In this document: piece by piece, positions 48,382-57,631 of the stretch
How the letters are laid out: each line of letters begins with the position of its first letter
Numbering within the stretch: position 1 is the first letter of the stretch
Program-made: the position numbers and the translations under genes
Assembly: GCA_036001245.1 (NCBI GenBank)
Contig: DASYUL010000019.1
Location: 39,166 to 103,165, forward strand
Length of the DNA stretch: 64,000 bases
Source of the DNA: Gp7-AA6 sp036001245
Lineage (GTDB): Bacteria > Acidobacteriota > Thermoanaerobaculia > UBA5066 > Gp7-AA6
Direction of reading: 5' to 3'
The notes under the pieces: model-generated
Database searches by the model: none
Told to the model about the DNA's origin: nothing
Seen by the model: only the letters and a program-made list of their open reading frames with translations

Positions 48382-50054
48382 GCACGCCCGCGGCGCCCGC
48401 CGCGCCCCCGCCGCCGCCACCGGGAGCCGAGAAGAAGACCATCACGATCGTCTTCGACGGAAAGCCCTTCGAGGTCCCTCCCGGGATCAACCTGATCGAG
48501 GCGGCCAAGCTCGCGGGGATCGAGATCCCGCACTTCTGCTTCCACCCGAGGATGTCGGTCGTGGGCCAGTGCCGGATGTGCCTCGTCGAGATCGAGGGCA
48601 TCCCGAAGATTCAGGCCGCGTGCACGACGCCGCTCAAGGAGGGGTTGATCGTCAAGACGACGACGGAGAAAGTCCGGGATTCGCGCGCGGCGAACATGGA
48701 GTTCCTGCTGATCAATCACCCGCTCGACTGCCCGATCTGTGACCAGGCGGGCGAGTGCACGCTGCAGGACAATGCGTTCGGATACGGGGAGCAGCGTTCG
48801 CGGTACGACGAGCGCAAGCGCCAGTACGCAGGCTTCGACCGGACGATGATCGGACCCCACGTGATCGCGGACATGACGCGCTGCATCCAGTGCACGCGCT
48901 GCATCCGCTTCTGCTCGGAGATCGCGGGGACGGGCGAGCTCACGTTCCTCGATCGGGGCGGCCGCACGCTCGTCTGGACACACGATGGGGAGCCACTTGC
49001 CAACGACTGGTCCGCCTGCGCCGCCGACGTCTGTCCGGTCGGGGCGCTCACGACGAAGGAGTTTCGCTTCCGCCGCCGCGTCTGGGAGCTGGAGAAGACG
49101 CCCTCGGTCTGCCCGGGCTGCAACATCGGATGCAACATCTCGATCGAGTCGCGGGATCGAATCGTCTACCGCTTCCTTCCGCGCCTGAACCCCGCCGTCA
49201 ACGACTATTGGCTCTGCGATTACGGACGGTTCCGCTCGGAGCCGATGAACGAGCGCGACGTCACGCGAGTGACGAGTCGCGAGGGCTCCGAGGTCAAGGA
49301 GACGACCGTACCGGCGGCGATCGAAAGACTCGCGACGGAGATCCGGAAGATCATCGACTCGCGCGGACCGTCGGAGCTCTTCTTTCTCGGCTCCGCTCAC
49401 CTCTCGAACGAGGAGAACTTCCTGCTCCGGAAGCTCGCGGACTACCTCGCGTGCGGAAACCGAGACGTCGTCGTGGACAAGTCGCGCGTGCGCCGGATGA
49501 AGTCGAAGACCGAGTGGATCGAGGGCGACCACTTCGGGGCGAACTACGCCGGGGCGGTCGACATGGGCCTGACCCCGGGCGCCGGCGGCCACGGGCTCGC
49601 CGACGTCCTCGAAGGACGATGGACTCCCGATTTGGTCCTCGTCGCCGACGCGGGGTTCGCCGCCGCCGCGGACGACCCGGAGGCGGTCGCGCGCCTGCGC
49701 GGCGCGAAGTTCCTCGTCGCGGCCGCCCGCACGGCGAACGCGTTGACGCGCGCGGCGGACGTCGTGCTTCCCGCCGCCTCGCTCGCCCAGAAGGAAGGCT
49801 CGTTCACGAACGTCCAGGGGCGCGTCCAACGTTTCGACCGCGCGTTCCTTCCGCCGCCCCCCGCGCGCGCGCACTGGGAGCTCCTTCTGATGCTCGCCGC
49901 CGCGCTCGGCTGGGGCGACCGCAACTGGACGCCCACGGACATCCGGGGGTTGATCCGGGGCGAAGTCGAAGGCTACGGAGACGTCACCGAGGAGGAGCTC
50001 GCCGGTGGAGGGCTGATGAAGAAGGGGCTCTTCGTCTCGACGGGAGCGATTTGA
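48378..50054 (+). CDS. nuoG: NADH-quinone oxidoreductase subunit G, short form
   Basis: A 558-residue iron-sulfur subunit with a Pro-rich start. [2Fe-2S] site CFHPRMSVVGQCRMC, His-ligated site HPLDCPICDQAGEC, [4Fe-4S] site CIQCTRCIRFC, and molybdopterin-type CPGCNIGCN with WLCDYGRF. It is shorter than the E. coli protein (about 900) and lacks part of the C-terminal domain, as in several other phyla. TTGA overlap with nuoH. Confidence 0.93.
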   Translation: MSTPAAPAAPPPPPPGAEKKTITIVFDGKPFEVPPGINLIEAAKLAGIEIPHFCFHPRMSVVGQCRMCLVEIEGIPKIQAACTTPLKEGLIVKTTTEKVRDSRAANMEFLLINHPLDCPICDQAGECTLQDNAFGYGEQRSRYDERKRQYAGFDRTMIGPHVIADMTRCIQCTRCIRFCSEIAGTGELTFLDRGGRTLVWTHDGEPLANDWSACAADVCPVGALTTKEFRFRRRVWELEKTPSVCPGCNIGCNISIESRDRIVYRFLPRLNPAVNDYWLCDYGRFRSEPMNERDVTRVTSREGSEVKETTVPAAIERLATEIRKIIDSRGPSELFFLGSAHLSNEENFLLRKLADYLACGNRDVVVDKSRVRRMKSKTEWIEGDHFGANYAGAVDMGLTPGAGGHGLADVLEGRWTPDLVLVADAGFAAAADDPEAVARLRGAKFLVAAARTANALTRAADVVLPAASLAQKEGSFTNVQGRVQRFDRAFLPPPPARAHWELLLMLAAALGWGDRNWTPTDIRGLIRGEVEGYGDVTEEELAGGGLMKKGLFVSTGAI

Positions 50055-51091
50055 CCGCAACGGACTGGCTGATCGCCTCGTTGCGCGTGCTCGCGCCGGT
50101 CCTCGCGATCATGCTCATCCTTCCCATACCGATGTGGCTCGAGCGTCGTGGCGCGGGCCTGATCCAGGATCGCCCGGGACCCAACCGCGTCGGCCCGTTC
50201 GGCCTCTTGCAGCCGCTGGCGGATGCCGTCAAGTTCTTCATGAAAGAAGATCTGATCCCCGCGAACGCCGACCGGTTCCTCTACGTCATCGCCCCGGGAA
50301 TCGCGCTCTTCTCGGCTCTGACGACTTTTGCCGTCATTCCGTACGGCCCGAGGGTGACGATCGACGGCCGCGACATTCCGCTCATCGGCGCCGACGTTTC
50401 GATCGGCATCCTGTATCTCTTCGCGCTGACGTCGCTCTCGGTTTACGGGATCGTCCTCGCCGGCTGGTCCTCGAACAACAAGTTCTCCCTGATCGGGGGG
50501 ATCCGCTCGAGCGCGCAGATCATCTCGTACGAGCTCGCGATGACGACGGCGGCCGCCGGCGTGATCCTCGCCGCCGGATCGTTTCGCCTGACGGACGTCG
50601 TGACGATGCAGGTCGGAACGTGGCTCGGATTCATCCCGCGCTGGAACGTGTTCCCGCAGTTCCTCGGGTTCGTCGTCTTCTACGTCGCGACTTTCGCGGA
50701 GACAAACCGCCTGCCGTTCGACCTCCCCGAGGCGGAAGCCGAGCTCGTCGGCGGGTACCACACCGAGTATTCCGCCTTCAAGTTCGCGATGTTCTTCATG
50801 GCCGAGTACGTCAACATGATCGTCGCCTCGGCGCTCACGGTGACGCTCTTCTTCGGCGGCTGGTCGTTGCCGGGGTACGAGCCCCACGGAATCGTCGGCG
50901 TGATCGTGTCGGCGCTCGTCTTCTTCGCGAAGACGGCGTTCTTCGTTTGGGTCTTCATCTGGGTCCGGTGGACGCTCCCCCGCTTTCGGTACGACCAGCT
51001 CATGCGGCTCGGCTGGAAAGCGCTCCTGCCGATCGCGCTCGCCAATCTCTTCTGGGTCGCCCTGCTGGTCGTAAAGGGGTGGCTCCCCTGA
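50051..51091 (+). CDS. nuoH: NADH-quinone oxidoreductase subunit H
   Basis: A 346-residue integral membrane protein from TTG 50051. It contains RPGPNRVGPFGLLQPLAD and FAETNRLPFDLPEAEAELV, the quinone-site signatures, and about eight helices. Normally followed by nuoI; here nuoJ follows at once. Confidence 0.96.
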   Translation: MTATDWLIASLRVLAPVLAIMLILPIPMWLERRGAGLIQDRPGPNRVGPFGLLQPLADAVKFFMKEDLIPANADRFLYVIAPGIALFSALTTFAVIPYGPRVTIDGRDIPLIGADVSIGILYLFALTSLSVYGIVLAGWSSNNKFSLIGGIRSSAQIISYELAMTTAAAGVILAAGSFRLTDVVTMQVGTWLGFIPRWNVFPQFLGFVVFYVATFAETNRLPFDLPEAEAELVGGYHTEYSAFKFAMFFMAEYVNMIVASALTVTLFFGGWSLPGYEPHGIVGVIVSALVFFAKTAFFVWVFIWVRWTLPRFRYDQLMRLGWKALLPIALANLFWVALLVVKGWLP

Positions 51092-51606
51092 CCGCGACCC
51101 GCCTCGTCTTCGACGTGGCCGCCGGTCTCTCGATCGTCTTCGCGAGCGTCATGGTCGTCCACCGGCATCCCGTCAAGAGCGTGCTCGCGCTGGTCGTCTC
51201 GTTCTTCGCGCTGTCGATCGCGTACGTCCTGCTCTCCGCTCCCCTGATCGCCGCCGTCCAGGTGATCGTCTACGCGGGCGCGATCCTCGTTCTCTTCCTG
51301 TTTGTCCTCATGCTCTTGAACGTGCCGGAGGAGGCGCGACACGGGTCGGGCCGCCCGATTCACAAGTTCCTCTCGGCCGCCGCGATCCTGGTGTTTGCCG
51401 TCGCTCTCCTTTCGCTGCTGCGCGCCTACGGGTCGACGGTGGCGCCCGACGCCGTCGGAACCTCCACGGCCGGGCCGGCCGACATCGCCGCTCCGGCGCG
51501 GCTCCTCTTCTCCGAGCACCTGCTGTCCTTCGAGGCGCTGTCGGTCCTCCTTCTCGCGGCGCTCGTGGGGGCTTTCGCGCTCGCCCGCCGGGAGACACAC
51601 CGATGA
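51079..51606 (+). CDS. nuoJ: NADH-quinone oxidoreductase subunit J
   Basis: A 175-residue membrane protein, five helices, with AAVQVIVYAGAILVLFLFVL, the subunit J signature. GTG 51079 overlaps nuoH by 13 bases; CTG at 51088, which has AAGGGG upstream, is an alternative start. nuoI is missing before it. Confidence 0.92.
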   Translation: MAPLTATRLVFDVAAGLSIVFASVMVVHRHPVKSVLALVVSFFALSIAYVLLSAPLIAAVQVIVYAGAILVLFLFVLMLLNVPEEARHGSGRPIHKFLSAAAILVFAVALLSLLRAYGSTVAPDAVGTSTAGPADIAAPARLLFSEHLLSFEALSVLLLAALVGAFALARRETHR

Positions 51607-51917
51607 CGCCCGAAGGAATCCCGCTCGGCGACGTTCTCCTCGCGTCGGGAGCGCTCTTCCTGATCGGGCTCGTCGGCGCTCTGCTCCGCAGGAACGCGAT
51701 CTCCATTTTCTTGTCGATCGAGCTCATGATGAACGCCGCGAACCTCATGGTCCTGGGTTACGCCGCGGCGCTCCACAGCCTCGAGGGGCAGGTCGTCGTC
51801 TTCTTCGTGATCGCGATCGCGGCGGCAGAGGCGGCGGTGGGGCTCGCGATCTTCATCGCGCTCTTCCACCACACCGAGACGATCGACGTAAACCGGATCA
51901 ACCTGCTGAAATGGTGA
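51603..51917 (+). CDS. nuoK: NADH-quinone oxidoreductase subunit K
   Basis: A 104-residue three-helix membrane protein with ISIFLSIELMMNAANLMVL carrying the conserved Glu. Overlaps nuoJ by ATGA. Confidence 0.95.
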   Translation: MTPEGIPLGDVLLASGALFLIGLVGALLRRNAISIFLSIELMMNAANLMVLGYAAALHSLEGQVVVFFVIAIAAAEAAVGLAIFIALFHHTETIDVNRINLLKW

Positions 51918-51924
51918 TCAGAAG

Positions 51925-53862
51925 GTGACCGTCGCGCTCTCGGTCATACCCCTCCTTCCGCTCGCCGGTTTCCTCCTGTGCCTCCTGCTCGGTCCCCGTC
52001 TGGGCAAGTCCTTCGTCTCGGCGGCCGGAGTCGGGTCCGTCGGTCTCGCGACCGTCGCCGCGTGGGCGCGATTGATCCCGTACGTCTCGGGACCCGGGAC
52101 TCCCGTCGTCGAGCGGATCGCGCCCTGGATTTCCGCCGGGAACTTCTCGGTCGATCTCTCCCTGCGGCTCGATCCTCTCTCCGCGCTCATGGTCTCGTTC
52201 GTGACCTTCGTCGGCTTCCTGATCCACGTCTACTCGATCGGCTACATGCGTCACGACGAGACCGACGCCGGCTACGCTCGCTTCTTCGCCTACATGAACC
52301 TCTTCCTGTTCGCGATGCTCACGCTGGTGCTCGCGAACAACTTCCTCGTGATGTTCATCGGCTGGGAAGGCGTCGGACTCTGCTCCTATCTCCTGATCGG
52401 CTACTACTACGAGAAAGAGTTCGCCGCCGCCGCGGGAAAGAAGGCGTTCGTCGTCAACCGGATCGGCGACTTCGGCTTCCTGCTGGGGATGTTCGGCGTC
52501 TTCTCGCTCTTCGGAACCCTCGACTTCGACGGCGTTTTTTCGCGCGCGGCCGCCGACCCGACCCGCTTCGCTCCGGGTCTCACGGCCGTCTGTCTGCTCC
52601 TCTTCCTCGGCGCGATGGGCAAGAGCGCGCAGGTCCCGCTCCACGTGTGGCTGCCCGACGCGATGGCCGGCCCGACTCCAGTGTCTGCCCTCATCCATGC
52701 CGCGACCATGGTGACCGCGGGCGTTTACATGGTGACGCGCTGCAACGTTCTCTTCCGGCTGGCGCCCGAGGCCATGCTCGTCGTCGCGGTCGTCGGCGGC
52801 GTCACCGCGATCTTCGCCGCGATCATCGCGATCGCGCAGACCGACATCAAGCGGGTCCTCGCGTACTCGACGGTCTCGCAGCTCGGATACATGTTCCTCG
52901 CCTGCGGAGTCGGGGCCTACGTCGCCGGCATGTTCCACGTCCTGACGCACGCGTTCTTCAAGGCCTGCCTCTTCCTCGGCTCCGGCGCCGTCATTCACGC
53001 GCTCGGCGGCGAGCAGGACGTCCGCCGGATGGGCGGCCTCGCGCCGCGTCTGCCCGTGACCTACCGGACGTTTCTCGTCGCGACGCTCGCGCTGTCGGGC
53101 ATTCCGCCGCTCGCGGGATTCTTCTCCAAGGACGCGATCCTGACCGCGGTCTTCGCGGCCCACCGTCCGATACTCTTCGCCATCGGCCTCTTCACCGCCG
53201 GCCTGACCGCCTTCTACATGTTCCGACTCGTCTCGCTGACCTTCTCCGGCGAGTTTCGCGGGACTCCGGAGCAGGCCCACCACGTTCACGACGCGCCGCC
53301 CACGATGACGCTCCCGCTCGTCGTGCTGGCGTTCCTTTCGACGGTCGGCGGCTTCCTCGGCCTGCCGGAGGTCTTCGGCGAACGCGCGAACCGGATTGCA
53401 ACGTTTCTCGCGCCCGTCCTTCCGCCGGTCTTCTTCGCCGGTCGGCAGGAGGCGGGCCACGCGCTTCCGACCTCGACGGAATGGCTTCTCATCGGCGTCT
53501 CGGTAGCGGTCGCCGTCGGCGGTCTCCTCCTCGCCTGGAACTGGTACGCGAAGGAGGGCGGCCGGCCCGCGGCGGCCATCGCTGCGCGGTTTCCGGCTCT
53601 GTATGCGCTCGTGGCCGACGCCTTCCGGATCGACTGGCTGTACGACGTGCTGATCGTGCGGCCGTTCGCCTGGCTGGCGCGGGTGCTGTGGAAGGTGGTC
53701 GACGTCCTGATCATCGACGGCGTCCTGAACGCCGGAGCGTTTCTCGTCGAGCTCACCGGCGACGCGCTCCGGTTCCTCCAGACGGGAAACGTCCGCAACT
53801 ACGCGCTCACGTTTCTCTTAGGTGTCGTGGCGCTCGTCCTGATCGTCTTCGGAGGCATGTAG
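51925..53862 (+). CDS. nuoL: NADH-quinone oxidoreductase subunit L
   Basis: A 645-residue proton-pumping antiporter subunit, about 15 helices. FIGWEGVGLCSYLLIG, GKSAQVPLHVWLPDAMAGPT and ALIHAATMVTAGVY are conserved pump segments. GTG 51925. Confidence 0.95.
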   Translation: MTVALSVIPLLPLAGFLLCLLLGPRLGKSFVSAAGVGSVGLATVAAWARLIPYVSGPGTPVVERIAPWISAGNFSVDLSLRLDPLSALMVSFVTFVGFLIHVYSIGYMRHDETDAGYARFFAYMNLFLFAMLTLVLANNFLVMFIGWEGVGLCSYLLIGYYYEKEFAAAAGKKAFVVNRIGDFGFLLGMFGVFSLFGTLDFDGVFSRAAADPTRFAPGLTAVCLLLFLGAMGKSAQVPLHVWLPDAMAGPTPVSALIHAATMVTAGVYMVTRCNVLFRLAPEAMLVVAVVGGVTAIFAAIIAIAQTDIKRVLAYSTVSQLGYMFLACGVGAYVAGMFHVLTHAFFKACLFLGSGAVIHALGGEQDVRRMGGLAPRLPVTYRTFLVATLALSGIPPLAGFFSKDAILTAVFAAHRPILFAIGLFTAGLTAFYMFRLVSLTFSGEFRGTPEQAHHVHDAPPTMTLPLVVLAFLSTVGGFLGLPEVFGERANRIATFLAPVLPPVFFAGRQEAGHALPTSTEWLLIGVSVAVAVGGLLLAWNWYAKEGGRPAAAIAARFPALYALVADAFRIDWLYDVLIVRPFAWLARVLWKVVDVLIIDGVLNAGAFLVELTGDALRFLQTGNVRNYALTFLLGVVALVLIVFGGM

Positions 53863-55437
53863 TTGCGCGCGCTCTCGGACGGTCACCTCCTGACCGTGCT
53901 CGTCTTCCTGCCGAGCGCGGCGGCCGCGCTCCTGCTCCTCTTCCCGGAGCGGCGCGCCCGGGAGGCCAAGGTGTTCGCGCTGGCGGCATCGGTCCTCGAG
54001 CTCGGGCTCTCGATTCCGCTCTGGACGCGATTCGACCTCGCCTCGGGGACCTTCCAATTCGTCGAGAAAGCGGAGTGGATTCCGGCGCTCGGGATCTCCT
54101 ACACCGTCGGGATCGACGGCATCTCCCTCCTGCTCGTCCTGCTCACCACGCTGCTGACCCCGGTTTCGCTCCTCTACTCGTTGACCCACGTCGAGAAGAG
54201 CGCGCGCGCGTTCTCGATCGCGTTCCTGGTGCTCGAGACCGGCGTCGTGGGAACGCTCGTCGCGCTCGACCTCGCCCTCTTCTACGTGTTCTGGGAGGTC
54301 ATGCTCGTCCCGATGTACTTCATCATCGGGATCTGGGGCGGTGTCCGCCGCATCTACGCGGCGATGAAGTTCTTCCTGTTCACGATGGCGGGCAGCCTCC
54401 TGATGTTTCTTGCGATCCTCTATCTCGCGATCCGGCACCGCGCCGTCACCGGCGGATGGTCGTTCCTGCTCTCCGACCTCGCGCGTCTGACGTATCCCAC
54501 CATGGCGATCCAGACGGTGCTCTTCGTCGCTTTCGCCCTCGCGTTCGCGATCAAGGTTCCCGTCTTTCCACTTCACACGTGGCTTCCGGACGCGCACACC
54601 GAGGCGCCGACGGCCGGATCCATCATCCTCGCCGGCATCCTTCTGAAGCTCGGCGTCTACGGATACCTCCGCTTCGCCATGCCGCTGTTCCCGGACGCCG
54701 CGATGCGCTACGCGCCGTGGCTCGGGGTCCTGGGCGTCATCGGGGTCATCTATGGAGCCTTCGTCGCCTACGCGCAGAAGGACATGAAGCGCCTGGTCGC
54801 GTACTCGTCGGTGTCGCACCTCGGGCTCGTGGTGATCGGCATCGGCGCGTTCACGAGCACCGCGATGACCGGCTCGGTGCTGCAGATGGTCAATCACGGC
54901 CTCTCGACCGGCGCTCTGTTCCTGCTCGTCGGGGTCCTCTACGAGCGCAGCCACACCCGCGAGATCGCCCACTTCGGCGGGATCGCCGGGGTCGTCCCGG
55001 TGACGACCGCGCTCTTCCTCGTCGCGACGTTCTCCTCCATCGGGCTGCCGGGCCTGAACGGATTCGTGGGCGAGTTTCTGATCCTGCTCGGAACGTGGAC
55101 GTCGAGCCACCGCTCGTGGGCGGTCGCCGCGGCGACGGGCGTCATCCTGTCGGCGATCTACATGCTGTCCCTCGTGCAGCGTGTTTTCTGGGGTCCGTTG
55201 ACGCGCGAGGAGAACCGGCGGCTGCCGGAGATCCGCGGGAGCGAGCTCATCGCCGCCGCCGCGCTCGTCGTCCTGATGGTGTGGATCGGCGTCCGGCCCA
55301 ACGACTTTCTCGACCGCCTGCGGCCGTCGATCGAGGAGGTCCGGCGATCGGTTGCAACGCGGAAGTCGGCGGTGAATTCCTCTCCGCCGTCCCGTGCGAC
55401 CTCTCCTTCGTCATTCGTTCGGTCGGCCCGCCCATGA
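53863..55437 (+). CDS. nuoM: NADH-quinone oxidoreductase subunit M
   Basis: A 524-residue antiporter subunit from TTG 53863, directly after the nuoL stop. YVFWEVMLVPMYFIIG, KVPVFPLHTWLPDAHTEAPT and SHLGLVVIGI are signatures. The C-terminus after residue 490 is polar and extended. Confidence 0.95.
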   Translation: MRALSDGHLLTVLVFLPSAAAALLLLFPERRAREAKVFALAASVLELGLSIPLWTRFDLASGTFQFVEKAEWIPALGISYTVGIDGISLLLVLLTTLLTPVSLLYSLTHVEKSARAFSIAFLVLETGVVGTLVALDLALFYVFWEVMLVPMYFIIGIWGGVRRIYAAMKFFLFTMAGSLLMFLAILYLAIRHRAVTGGWSFLLSDLARLTYPTMAIQTVLFVAFALAFAIKVPVFPLHTWLPDAHTEAPTAGSIILAGILLKLGVYGYLRFAMPLFPDAAMRYAPWLGVLGVIGVIYGAFVAYAQKDMKRLVAYSSVSHLGLVVIGIGAFTSTAMTGSVLQMVNHGLSTGALFLLVGVLYERSHTREIAHFGGIAGVVPVTTALFLVATFSSIGLPGLNGFVGEFLILLGTWTSSHRSWAVAAATGVILSAIYMLSLVQRVFWGPLTREENRRLPEIRGSELIAAAALVVLMVWIGVRPNDFLDRLRPSIEEVRRSVATRKSAVNSSPPSRATSPSSFVRSARP

Positions 55438-56888
55438 CCCCGAGCTTCCTCTCCTTCGGGCCGAACGACCTCGCGGCGGCGATGCCGGAGATCGTTCTCA
55501 CGGCGGCGGGCTGCGTGATTGTGCTGCTCGACGCCTTCGCGCCCTCGGCGCGCCGCTGGCTCGCGACTCTTTCGCTCGCCGCGATCGCCGCGGCGACCTG
55601 GTTCCTCGTAGCCGCCCCGCGCGGTGTCTCGTTCGCCGGTCGCTACGAGACGTCCGATCTGACGGTGGCCGCGGGTCTCTTTGCCGCCGCCACCGCCGCG
55701 ATCGCGATCCTCGTGGCGAAGCCCTACCTCCAGCGCACGGGCGAGGAGAAGGGGGAGTTCTACGCGCTCCTCCTGTGGGGACACCTCGGGGTCTCGCTCA
55801 TGACGCGCGGCCTCGACCTCCTCGTCGTGTTCATCGGTCTCGAAACGCTTTCGCTCGCGTTCTACGTGCTCGCGGCGTTCTTCCGCGGAATCCAGGCCTC
55901 CTCCGAGGCCGGGCTGAAGTACTTCCTGACGGGCGCGTTCGCCTCCGCGTTCACGCTGTACGGGATCGCGCTCCTCTTCGGAAAGGCCGGCAGCGTCCGA
56001 ATCGCCGCGCTCGCGCGGCCGGATCTCGCAACCGATCCGCTCGTCGCCTTCGCGCTGCTCCTGCTCCTCGTCGGGTTCGGGTTCAAGATGTCCCTCGCGC
56101 CGTTCCACGCCTGGGCGCCCGACGTCTATCAGGGGATGCCGACGCCGGCCGTCGCCTACCTGTCGGTCGCGCCGAAGGGCGCGAGCTTGATCGTGCTCTT
56201 CCGGGTGCTGTCCGCGGTTTTCCAGTCGGGCATGCCCGACCGGTTTCGCGCCGGCATCGCAGCGCTCGCAATCCTCTCGATGGGCCTCGGCAACGTGGTC
56301 GCGCTCGCTCAGCGCGACGTCAAGCGCCTGCTCGCGTACTCGGGAATCGCGCACATGGGGTACGTCACGATCGCGCTCGCCGTCTTCGGTCGGGAGGCGC
56401 TCGCCGCGGTCATCGTCTATTTCTTCGCGTACGTCGTCTCCAACGCCGGAGCGTTCGCGGCGGTCTCCGCGCTCTACCGCGACGAGACGAAGCCCCATCC
56501 GGTCGGGCTGCTCGCCGGCGAAGGGCGCCGAACTCCGTTCCCATCCGCGGTGCTGGCACTTTGTCTCTTCTCGCTCGCGGGAATTCCGGCGACTGCAGGA
56601 TTCATCGGAAAGTTCTTCGTCTTCAAGGCCGCGATCGAACAGGGCCTGTACGCGCTCGCGATCATCGGCGTCGTCAATAGCCTCGTGTCCATCGGCTATT
56701 ACCTGAAGGTCGTTTACGTCCTCTACATGCGGGAGCCGCTCGACGAGGAGCGTCCGCCCGCGCTCGCGCCCGCGGATCGGCTCGCGCTCGGCCTCTGCGC
56801 GGCGGGAATCCTCGTCCTCGGAATCTTCCCGGCGGGCCTCTGGGACCTGGCGCGGCGGGCGGCCGCCAGCCTGCCGTTTCCGCCATGA
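55434..56888 (+). CDS. nuoN: NADH-quinone oxidoreductase subunit N
   Basis: A 484-residue antiporter subunit. FIGLETLSLAFYVLAAF, FKMSLAPFHAWAPDVYQG and AYSGIAHMGYV are conserved. ATG 55434 overlaps the nuoM stop; its stop overlaps rex (ATGA). Last structural gene of the complex here. Confidence 0.95.
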   Translation: MTPSFLSFGPNDLAAAMPEIVLTAAGCVIVLLDAFAPSARRWLATLSLAAIAAATWFLVAAPRGVSFAGRYETSDLTVAAGLFAAATAAIAILVAKPYLQRTGEEKGEFYALLLWGHLGVSLMTRGLDLLVVFIGLETLSLAFYVLAAFFRGIQASSEAGLKYFLTGAFASAFTLYGIALLFGKAGSVRIAALARPDLATDPLVAFALLLLLVGFGFKMSLAPFHAWAPDVYQGMPTPAVAYLSVAPKGASLIVLFRVLSAVFQSGMPDRFRAGIAALAILSMGLGNVVALAQRDVKRLLAYSGIAHMGYVTIALAVFGREALAAVIVYFFAYVVSNAGAFAAVSALYRDETKPHPVGLLAGEGRRTPFPSAVLALCLFSLAGIPATAGFIGKFFVFKAAIEQGLYALAIIGVVNSLVSIGYYLKVVYVLYMREPLDEERPPALAPADRLALGLCAAGILVLGIFPAGLWDLARRAAASLPFPP

Positions 56889-57631
56889 GCCGCAGCCCCG
56901 CTCTTTCGAGGACGGCCCGCGATGCGCGGGAATCCGTCTCCGAAGCGACCGCCGGCCGCCTTTCGGTCTACCTGCGATGCCTCGCCACGCTCGAGGCGGA
57001 GGGCCACGCGAACATCTCGTCGCAGGAGCTCGCCCGCCGATTCCGCCTGAGCTCCGCGCAGATCCGCAAGGACCTCGCCACGTTCGGCGAGTTCGGGATC
57101 CGGGGCGTCGGGTACGACATCGGCTCGCTGAAGCGCCACCTGATCTCGATCCTCGGACTCGATCGCACGCGGCGCGTCGCGATCGTCGGCGCCGGCCGGC
57201 TCGGCCAGGCGCTCGCGGACTACGGCGGCTTCGGGTCGGGAGGCTTCCGCATCGTCGCGCTCTTCGACATCGACCGCGCGAGGATCGGTTCGCGGAGCCG
57301 CTCGGGCGTGCCCGTCTACGACGTACGGCGGCTGCCGGAGGTCGTCGCGCGGGAGCGGATCGAGATCGCAGTGATCACCGTGCCGGCCTCCGCCGCGTCC
57401 GAAACCGCGCGGCGGTGCTGGAACTCCGGGCTGAAGGCGGTCCTGAACTTCGCCCCGGTGCGTCTCGATCCACCGCACAACTCATACCTGAAGAACGTGG
57501 ATCTCAAGATCAATCTCGAGACGCTGTCCTTCTACCTGGCGCGAGGAAACGAATCTGTCAGAGAACTCTCCCCTTCGCCGCGGCCGTCGAGTCGTGGAAA
57601 GGGGAGCAAAGGAGAAGCGCATGCCCCCTAG
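56885..57631 (+). CDS. rex: Redox-sensing transcriptional repressor Rex
   Basis: A 248-residue protein. The N-terminal winged helix SSQELARRFRLSSAQIRKDL (residues 45-64) reads DNA; the Rossmann domain has VAIVGAGRLGQALADY (98-113), the NADH site. Rex releases DNA when NADH is high. It is coupled to nuoN, and a perfect Rex operator is at 46134-46151, so it probably controls its own operon. The C-terminus has a 20-residue polar tail. Confidence 0.95.
   Translation: MSRSPALSRTARDARESVSEATAGRLSVYLRCLATLEAEGHANISSQELARRFRLSSAQIRKDLATFGEFGIRGVGYDIGSLKRHLISILGLDRTRRVAIVGAGRLGQALADYGGFGSGGFRIVALFDIDRARIGSRSRSGVPVYDVRRLPEVVARERIEIAVITVPASAASETARRCWNSGLKAVLNFAPVRLDPPHNSYLKNVDLKINLETLSFYLARGNESVRELSPSPRPSSRGKGSKGEAHAP

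Noticed and set aside
51978..56888. A 1636-residue open frame across nuoL, nuoM and nuoN
   Set aside because: Its first two thirds are Arg/Pro-rich and antiphase to clear nuo genes; only the last part (55434-56888) is nuoN.
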